Source: Gryganskiella cystojenkinii (lineage: Eukaryota > Mortierellomycota > Mortierellomycetes > Mortierellales > Mortierellaceae). From it: a stretch of DNA of 36,652 nt. Shown here in pieces: positions 30,449-36,652 of the stretch; position 1 is the stretch's first letter; the number at the start of each line of letters is the position of its first letter. The notes below the pieces were generated by a model, which worked only from the letters and a program-made list of their open reading frames with translations, was not told where the DNA came from and searched no databases. The stretch lies in contig JAAAIG010000237.1 of assembly GCA_015852425.1 (NCBI GenBank), positions 9,056-45,707 on the forward strand, read 5' to 3'. The translations under genes were made by a program, and so were the position numbers.

Positions 30449-32284
30449 ATGTTCCAGACACATCCCCTCGATTTACACGAGATTCGCTCAAGAATTGCCA
30501 GTAGCCTTGGCCTCAAAGACCTCACTTCCTGCGCGCGTGTGAGCAAGGATTGGAGTGCTTCGTTTACGCAGACTCTCTACCGCTCTGTCTCCTTGCGGGA
30601 AGATGATCCCAGTATGGAATCTATTGTGCGACACAGGCACCTTATACAACATCTGACAATTCGGAACGATTATGAAACGCCATCCTGGACATCTGAACAA
30701 GATGAACTAGTCTCTAGTGTCATGGCCTACCCAACCCTAACCACTTTAAGCTTGATGTGGACCTCGATCGGAGACAATAATGGAGCTCAGGCGCTATCAG
30801 AGGCACTCAAGACCAACTCAACTCTGACTACTTTGGAGCTGCAGTCTAACTCGATCGGAGACACTGGAACTCAGGCACTGTCTGAAGCACTCAAACCCAA
30901 CAAGACTCTGAGATCATTGAACTTGGGGTACAACTCGATCGGACCCAACGGGGCTCAGGCGCTGTCAGAGGCACTCAAGACCAACGGGACTCTGACTACT
31001 TTATACTTGGGGAACAACCAGATTGGGCTTGATGGGGCTCAGGCGCTGTCAGAGGCACTCAAGACCAACTCAACTCTGACCACTTTATACTTGGGGAGCA
31101 ACTCGATCGGACCCAACGGGGCTCAGGCGCTGTCAGAGGCAATCAAGACCAACTCAACTCTGATCACTTTGGAGTTGTGGTCTAACTCAATCGGAGACAA
31201 CGGGGCTCAGGCACTGTCAGACGCACTCAAGTCCAACTCATCTCTGACCACGTTGTCCTTGGGGGGGAACTCGATCGGAGCCAAGGGAACTCAGGCGTTA
31301 TCAAAGGCACTCAAGACCAACTCAGCTCTGACTACTTTGGAGTTGTACAGCAACTCGATCAAAGATAGCGGAATTCAGGCGCTGTCAGAGGCACTCAAGA
31401 TCAACTCGACCCTTACCACTTTGAGTTTGGGGATGAACAAGTTCGGAGACACTGGAGTTCAGGCACTGTCTGAGGCACTCAAGATCAACAAAACTCTAAC
31501 CGCTTTGCAATTGCTTGAGAGCAAGGTCGAGGAGAACGGAGCACAGATGCTGGCTGAAGCACTCTTGATCAACTCTACTCTGACTTCTTTGGTATTGAAG
31601 CGTAACTCGGTCGGAGACAAAGGAGCTCAGGCGCTGTCGGAGGCACTCAAGACCAACTCATCTCTCACCACTTTGACCTTGGGGTACAACTCGATCGGAG
31701 CCAACGGAGCTCAGGCGCTGTCTGAGGCACTCAAGACCAACAGGACTCTGACCAAGCTGGCCTTGGCGGAAAACCAGATTGGGCCTAATGGGGCTCAAGC
31801 TCTGTCGGAGGCACTCAAGATCAACTCGACTCTGACTTCTTTGGATTTGGGGTGTAACTCGATCGGAGAAACAGGAACTCAGGCGCTGTCAGAGGCACTC
31901 ATGACCAACTCAACTCTAGCTTTTTTGGGCTTGACTTTTAACTCGATCGGAGGCAAGGGAGCTCAGGCGCTATCTGATGCACTCAAGACCAACTCAACCC
32001 TGGCTTTTTTGATTTTGAATGCTAACTCGATCGGAGATAAGGGAGCTCAGACGCTATCGGAGGCACTCAAGACCAACTCAACTCTGACCACTTTATACTT
32101 GGGGAACAACTCGATCGGACCCAACGGGGCTCAGGCGCTGTCAGAGGCAATCAAGATCAACTCAACTCTGATCACTTTGGAGATGTGGTCTAACTCAATC
32201 GGAGACAACGGAGCTCAGGCGATCTTGGAGGCTCTCAAGTCCAACTCGACTTTGTGTTCAAACACACTGGGGTTCAGCCGCTAG
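30449..32284 (+). CDS. F-box-like / leucine-rich-repeat protein 3 (18 LRRs)
   Basis: Predicted intronless 611-aa paralogue, the longest of the four. The F-box-like start is 'PLDLHEIRSRIASSLGLKDL'; the usual LPEI is LHEI, so a key Pro is lost and Skp1 binding may be weaker. There are 18 LRRs; repeat 1 has one extra Asn, and repeats 9 and 10 are the most diverged ('LQLLESKVEENGAQMLAEAL'). The array is extended by duplication: repeats 4-6 recur almost identically as repeats 16-18, exactly 1008 nt (12 repeats) apart. Unlike the others it lacks the IRQVSQ cap and ends abruptly 'LCSNTLGFSR'. Its 3' flank is of a different type, shared with the orphan LRR piece at 33826. An alternative non-ATG start upstream is unlikely. 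Confidence 0.8.
   Translation: MFQTHPLDLHEIRSRIASSLGLKDLTSCARVSKDWSASFTQTLYRSVSLREDDPSMESIVRHRHLIQHLTIRNDYETPSWTSEQDELVSSVMAYPTLTTLSLMWTSIGDNNGAQALSEALKTNSTLTTLELQSNSIGDTGTQALSEALKPNKTLRSLNLGYNSIGPNGAQALSEALKTNGTLTTLYLGNNQIGLDGAQALSEALKTNSTLTTLYLGSNSIGPNGAQALSEAIKTNSTLITLELWSNSIGDNGAQALSDALKSNSSLTTLSLGGNSIGAKGTQALSKALKTNSALTTLELYSNSIKDSGIQALSEALKINSTLTTLSLGMNKFGDTGVQALSEALKINKTLTALQLLESKVEENGAQMLAEALLINSTLTSLVLKRNSVGDKGAQALSEALKTNSSLTTLTLGYNSIGANGAQALSEALKTNRTLTKLALAENQIGPNGAQALSEALKINSTLTSLDLGCNSIGETGTQALSEALMTNSTLAFLGLTFNSIGGKGAQALSDALKTNSTLAFLILNANSIGDKGAQTLSEALKTNSTLTTLYLGNNSIGPNGAQALSEAIKINSTLITLEMWSNSIGDNGAQAILEALKSNSTLCSNTLGFSR
31052..32212 (+). repeat. Recent internal duplication in LRR gene 3, 1008-nt offset
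   Basis: A block of about 150 nt around 31052-31204 recurs at 32060-32212 with about four differences, while neighbouring repeats differ much more. The offset equals 12 repeats of 84 nt. This indicates unequal crossover or gene conversion inside the array. Confidence 0.75.
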
Positions 32285-33029
32285 ATCAGGCGCAATTTGA
32301 TGTAGAATTATAGAATTAGCTTTACATATATGGGAGGGAGAACAAACATAAAACATAAAGGGATTAAAAGCAAACGTCGCTGCGAACGCTTGACTGTCAT
32401 AAGTCAGTTATGCCTACAACATTAATAGCTCGTTGACACCCTATGCGCCTAGGTAGGAAACTCTGAGATTAACCCAGCTGGATGTTCACTCGATGCAGGG
32501 ATCCGGACCGGTCAAGCGTTATAATGATTCAACCTAGGATTGGAAAGCCAACTAAAGCCAAGATGAAGTTGCTGGTCACTGATCCTCGATCCGGACGGAA
32601 TTGTTGTGTGATGGACTCGGTTAGATTGATCGGAAGCTTTACTATTCTACGTTACCACTGACGATCGATTCCCACTCCTGGATTTCATGTCCTGGGTTCA
32701 GCTCAATTTCGCCGAGCACTCTGTCCTTACTTGTAATCGCTACCACTGGATTACACACAAGCGGTGCTGATGACGATGGATCGACAGCTCGAGGTTACGC
32801 ATATCCCGACATGTAGAGCATGTAGATCATGAATGGACCTTGTCTAGTTTTGCTTATCAGGAACAATAGCACTGCAGAAACATAATAAAACAACGACACA
32901 TTGATTCTATCTCGACGTGATTGAGAGTTTGCTCTTACTACAATACCTGTTCCTCCCTGAAGACCTCGATCAAGATGATGTTGACATCAACAAAATGCTC
33001 TTCTTGACGGATCCTGGACTGCGATGACG
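32285..33029. other. 3' flank of LRR gene 3 and unassigned sequence
   Basis: The first ~120 bp ('gaacaaacataaaac...gggattaaaagcaaacgtcgc') match the flank after the orphan LRR fragment at about 33990-34070. The rest, to 33029, shows no gene I can support. Confidence 0.5.
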
Positions 33030-33826
33030 GATCAAAAGAAGATATTTCGATCCTCCTTCCTGTCCGCCACCACGATGACATGCTGAAAAACAAATGGGAG
33101 CAGGGTCTGGTTGAAGACCTTGAAGAGCACGGTCAGATCAAACTCAGCATCCACCAAGATGCCTCCGTGCAGGGCTTTGGTCAAGTTACCGAGCTCCTTG
33201 GGTATATCGACTCCGGTCCAGTACCTCTTGAAAACCAGATCAGGATTCTTTTGACGCATTGCCACCGGGTCTTCAAGAGCCTTTCGCAGGCCTCGATTTT
33301 CATGGTCTTCTCCACCGTCCATGGGATACCTTTGTGAAGACCGACACTCGACTCAAGCATCTGGGCGATTGTGCGGGTGAAATGGTCATGTCTGAGACCC
33401 TGCACAGATGGTTCCCGGAGAGCGTACCGAAACGAGTCGCGACCTTGGCCATGGTATCCATGAGCAATGATACGTTAGGCGCCTGGGCGGTCGGATCGAC
33501 GAATGAACGATCGACAAGTTCCTCCACGAGGAACCGCTCCGGGTGGCTACCAACTGACGTGTTGGCCTTGAGTATATGTTCGATCTGCAGATAGTTGAGC
33601 TGAACATCAGCCCAGCGATCAAGCTCCGCACCTGGAATGGGGAACAAGTACGAGAGAGTGTAGATGGTCAAGTTCATCGTGCTAAGATCTTGATGCATGG
33701 CTATTGCCAAGAAGAGATACTTGGTCTTGAGGGAGACAGGTGGGGGCTTTTGCAAATACAGGAACGCGAAAACCACTCATAGTCTTGTAAATAACCCACC
33801 CATTCTCGCGATAATCGCAAGAGTTT
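33030..33826 (-). pseudogene. Second relic of the unrecognised family seen at 190-3010
   Basis: The minus strand from 33826 gives 'ENGWVIYKTMSGFRV', 'VSLKTKYLFLAIAMHQDLS', 'LDRWADVQLNYLQIEHIL', 'ERFLVEELVDRSFVDP', then a segment that reads correctly only on the plus strand ('RLKHLGDCAGEMVMSETLHR'), then again minus 'NPDLVFKRYWTGVDIPKELG' and 'HVIVVADRKEDRNIFF'. The order matches the left relic apart from the internal inversion at about 33342-33500. Frameshifts and the inversion make it non-functional. The upstream edge joins an LRR fragment at about 33826. Confidence 0.55.
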
Positions 33827-33948
33827 AATGTGGCGCTGTCAGAGGCACTGAAGACCAACTCAACTCTGACCACTGTGACATTGAAAGGCAATATGATCAG
33901 AGACAACGGGACTCAGCGCAACAGACCACAAAATGTGATATATTAATA
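33827..33948 (+). pseudogene. Orphan LRR gene fragment
   Basis: About 1.4 repeats of the LRR family: 'ALSEALKTNSTLTTVTL' followed by 'GNMIRDNGTQ', then a deletion and an abrupt end ('RNRPQNVIY' and stop). 'cagaccacaaaatgtga' corresponds to the cap-coding DNA of intact genes ('cagaccacaaagtgcaa'). The N-terminal F-box and other repeats are missing. Its downstream flank matches that of LRR gene 3. Confidence 0.75.
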
Positions 33949-34884
33949 GAGCTGGATTAATCTGCAATCCAGAAAGGTTGCGTAAGGATATGGCAGGGGG
34001 AACGAAACACAAGAGGATTAAAAGCAACGTCGCTATGAACGCTTGGTCGGCACAAGTCATTTATCCGTCCAGGTTCTGCCTGTGCGACCGGCGACCATAT
34101 TGACCAATACTGCCCAGAATTGACATATGCGTATGAACGACGAGCAGCATAAGCGCTGTCATCCCACCCCTACAGGTACGCTAGGAGTATAGAAACCGAA
34201 TGCAAAGAGAAAATGTGATACCCACCAAAGAGCATTGAGTGATTTCCTGCATGACTTGCTTACCTTAGAAGTGGACATGTAAGAAGACCCTGACAGGCAT
34301 CTGTGTAAACCAGTCGTACGAGGGGTTTTTCTTTTGAAGCAAGATGAAGTTAGGGATTTAGGTATACTCGTTGGAGTGACGCGGAAGAAAACGCGAGCAG
34401 TGAGTTGCGTGCGTTCTGAAAACGATGTAAAGACTCAAGATGGGATAAGAAATTGGTCTCTATCTTTTCCCTGTGGATATATTTTCGCATTTGAACCACG
34501 TTATTACTGTCGAGAGAGAGCATCGCTTGCTTAAAGTCTCGTGACTATCACCTTCTGTCTTCATCCATGGCCATCATACCAGCCTTTTCGTTCCAGCTGC
34601 TCTCCGCTCAATTAATCCATCGAGTGCTCTGTTTGCCCCAAGAGATAGCAATACGAGATATTATATCTACTTTTCCTGTCCATTTCCGATCACACTCTTG
34701 CTCAAGTTGAACCTGTAACCTTCCGAGTCCCTTTTTATCCTCTGTTAGCCTTCCTCCGGACCTTGCATGTGGCCTACTTGCCGCTTTGCCGGACAATCAC
34801 TCCTCTCGCATAGATCAACAACACATGCACTCGTTCCTGCTTTAGGGCCGACTAGCTGAGGTATTAATATTAATACCAGTTTAA

Positions 34885-36531
34885 CTAAATTTTTACTTCA
34901 CATTTTGTGGTCTGCGACACTTGACGTAGCGCCTGAGCTCTAATTTTTTTGATCGAGTTGGTTCTCAGATCCAAAGTGGTTAGAGTCGAGTTAGTCTTGA
35001 GTGCCTCAGACAGCGCCAGAGCTCCGTTGTCTCCGATTGAGTTCTCCCTCAACTCCAAAGTCGTTAGAGTTGAGTTGGTCTTGAGTGCCTCTGACAGCGC
35101 CTGAGCTCCAGTGCCTCCTATCGAGTTGCTTCTCAGGTCTAAGCTGGTAAGAGTCTTGTTGGTCTTGAGTGCCTCAGACAGCGCTTGAGCCCCATTAGGC
35201 CCAATCTCGTTGTCCCACAAGACCAACGTGATCAGAGTCTTGTTGGTCTTGAGTGCCTCCGACAGCGCCTGAGCCCCATTGGGCCCAATCTGGTTCTTCC
35301 TCAACTCCAAAGTAGTTAGAGTTGAGTTGATCTCGAGTGCCTCTGACAGCGCCTGAGCTCCGCTGGGTCCGATCGAGTTGTGACTCAAGTGCAAAGAGCT
35401 CAGAGTGAAGTTGGTCTTGAGTGCCTCGGACAGCGCTTGAGCTCCAATACCTCCAATCGAGTTGCCATCCAGGTCCAAAGCAGTAAGAGTCTTGTTGGTC
35501 TTGAGTGCCTCCGATAGCGCCTGAGCTCCGTTATCTTCGATCGAGCTGTACCACAAGTTCAATGAGCTCAGAGTCAAGTTGGTCTTGAGTGCCTTTGACA
35601 GCGCCTGGGCTCCAATGTCTCCGATCGGGTTGCTTCCCAGGCGCAAAGCAGTGAGAGTCTTGTTGGTCTTGAGTACCTCTGACAGCGCCTGAGCTCCGTT
35701 GGGTCCGATCGAGTTGTGACTCAAGTCCACAGCAGTCAGAGTCGAGTTGGCCTTGAGTGCCTCTGATAGTGCCTGAGCTCCATAGTCTATGATCCCGTTC
35801 CCCAACAACTCCAAAGTAGTCAGAGTTACGTTGATCTTGAGTGCCTCTGACAGCGCCTGAGCTCCGTTGGGTCCGATCGAGTTGTGCCCCAACTGCAAAG
35901 AGTTCAGAGTCTTGTTGGTCTTGAGTGCCTCAGACAGTGCCTGAGCTCCAGTGCCTCCGATCGAGTTGCTTCCCAGGTGCAAAGCACTGAGAGTCTTGTT
36001 GGTCTTGAGTGCCTCTGACAGCGCCTGAGCTCCATTGGGTCCGATCGAGCTGAGCTCCAGGTTCAAAGAGGTCAGAGTCTTGTTGGTCTTGAGTGCCTCA
36101 GACAGCGCCTGAGTTCCGTTAGGTCCGATCGAGTTGAACTCCAGGTTCAAAGAGGTCAGAGTTTTGTTGGTCTTGAGTGCCTCCGATAGCGCCTGAACCC
36201 CAGTGTTTCCGATCGAGTTGCTCCCCAAGTTTAAAGTGGTCAGGATTGGATAGGCCATGAATCTGGAAACTACTTCCCCTTGTTCAGATGTCGAGGATAG
36301 CTTTTTATAAGAGTCCTCGATTGTCAGGTGTTGTATAAGGTGTCTGTTTCGCGTAACAGATTCCTCGCTAGCCCCATGTTTCGACAAGACGACAGAGTGG
36401 TAGAGTGACGGTGTAAATGAGTCGTTCCAATCCTGGCTCACACGCGCACAAGACGCGAGGTCTTTGTCGTCAAGGCTGCTTGCAATTCTTGAGCGAATTT
36501 CAGGTAGATCAAGGGGACGTGTCCCGAACAT
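34885..36531 (-). CDS. F-box-like / leucine-rich-repeat protein 4 (16 LRRs)
   Basis: Predicted intronless 548-aa paralogue on the minus strand. The N-terminus is nearly identical to protein 1 ('PLDLPEIRSRIASSLDDKDL', 'ARVSQDWNDSFTPSLYHSVV') and is the best F-box match of the four. There are 16 LRRs of 28 residues from about residue 100 and an intact cap ending 'QVSQTTKCEVKI'. The ATG at 36531 matches the family start. It differs from protein 1 mainly in repeat number and in the residues after each 'LxL' strand. It lies tail-to-tail with LRR gene 3, separated by relics of two families. Confidence 0.82.
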   Translation of the reverse strand: MFGTRPLDLPEIRSRIASSLDDKDLASCARVSQDWNDSFTPSLYHSVVLSKHGASEESVTRNRHLIQHLTIEDSYKKLSSTSEQGEVVSRFMAYPILTTLNLGSNSIGNTGVQALSEALKTNKTLTSLNLEFNSIGPNGTQALSEALKTNKTLTSLNLELSSIGPNGAQALSEALKTNKTLSALHLGSNSIGGTGAQALSEALKTNKTLNSLQLGHNSIGPNGAQALSEALKINVTLTTLELLGNGIIDYGAQALSEALKANSTLTAVDLSHNSIGPNGAQALSEVLKTNKTLTALRLGSNPIGDIGAQALSKALKTNLTLSSLNLWYSSIEDNGAQALSEALKTNKTLTALDLDGNSIGGIGAQALSEALKTNFTLSSLHLSHNSIGPSGAQALSEALEINSTLTTLELRKNQIGPNGAQALSEALKTNKTLITLVLWDNEIGPNGAQALSEALKTNKTLTSLDLRSNSIGGTGAQALSEALKTNSTLTTLELRENSIGDNGALALSEALKTNSTLTTLDLRTNSIKKIRAQALRQVSQTTKCEVKI

Positions 36532-36652
36532 CTTAATTATAAAGATGAAGAATGTGACCAGCACAATGGGGTTACGAGAAGGTGCAATGCAGTAGTCAAT
36601 GAGAACTCAGAGGTAAGAAAGAAGGAGCGAAATGATGAGGATGTTGGTAAAG
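36532..36652 (-). promoter_or_regulatory. Partial 5' flank of LRR gene 4
   Basis: Shares the leader before the ATG and the 'gaacatcctcatcatttcg'-type pyrimidine-rich stretch (reverse strand) with the other LRR genes, for example near 30340-30360. It is cut by the window end. Confidence 0.45.

Larger units (their letters stand above)
34110..36652 (-). repeat. Segmental duplication copy 2 (LRR gene 4 with flanks)
   Basis: Direct-orientation homologue of 20945-23500, starting at about 34140 ('gagcagcataagcgctgtc') and running past the LRR gene into its 5' flank at the window edge. Shared landmarks include 'ctaggagtatagaaac', 'agaagtggacatgta' and 'ttttgaagcaagatg'. The right border is outside the window. 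Confidence 0.8.

Noticed and set aside
30700..32280. Regular 84-nt repeats, superficially like a repeat-spacer array
   Set aside because: The period is 28 codons in one open frame and encodes LRRs; there are no constant direct repeats with unrelated spacers.
33259..33594. Plus-strand 111-codon open frame as a gene
   Set aside because: It is open because a segment of the minus-strand relic is inverted here; its two ends are antisense to the relic.

Overview
The window reads as nuclear DNA of an early-diverging filamentous fungus. Mortierellaceae or a close relative is my inference. Reasons: genes carry several short introns with GT...AG borders (about 51-300 nt), housekeeping proteins are fungal or broadly eukaryotic (F-BAR RhoGAP, neurochondrin, DNAJC11, DASH subunit Dad1, two-domain chromate transporter), and the accessory part is filled with F-box/leucine-rich-repeat proteins and AAA-ATPase-like relics of a kind I associate with Mortierella-type genomes. 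I saw no tRNA, rRNA or CRISPR array.

Layout. (1) 1-3010: broken, partly tandemly triplicated minus-strand remains of one unrecognised protein family; a second relic of the same family lies at 33030-33826. (2) 3011-5455: no gene I can assign. (3) 5456-20043: a compact island of six intact multi-exon genes alternating strictly in strand: F-BAR/RhoGAP protein (-), neurochondrin (+), coiled-coil protein that may be augmin subunit HAUS5 (-), DNAJC11-like J protein (+), DAD1 (-), CHR-family chromate transporter (+). They form three divergent pairs sharing upstream regions of 444, 261 and 447 bp. Exon borders were placed by hand and every phase closes, giving proteins of 854, 515, 709, 593, 100 and 507 aa. 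(4) 20044-36652: an accessory region with four near-identical intronless F-box/LRR genes (521, 437, 611 and 548 aa; 15, 12, 18 and 16 repeats of 28 residues) on both strands, embedded in duplicated flanks, with an orphan LRR fragment, two convergent AAA-ATPase-like pseudogenes, a MITE-like element, an inverted repeat and a possible relic of another F-box-type protein.

The housekeeping genes serve separate jobs: membrane/actin Rho signalling, a little-studied armadillo-like protein, mitochondrial J protein, ion export, and two probable spindle proteins (Dad1 and the HAUS5 candidate) on either side of DNAJC11. The most unusual system is the LRR cluster. Repeat number differs in every copy, scaffold residues are nearly fixed, variation sits at the exposed strand positions, and the N-terminus looks like an F-box. 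That is the layout expected of a fast-evolving family of substrate receptors for an SCF-type ubiquitin ligase, or of recognition proteins. This function is inference; the sequence shows only the architecture and the copy-number change.
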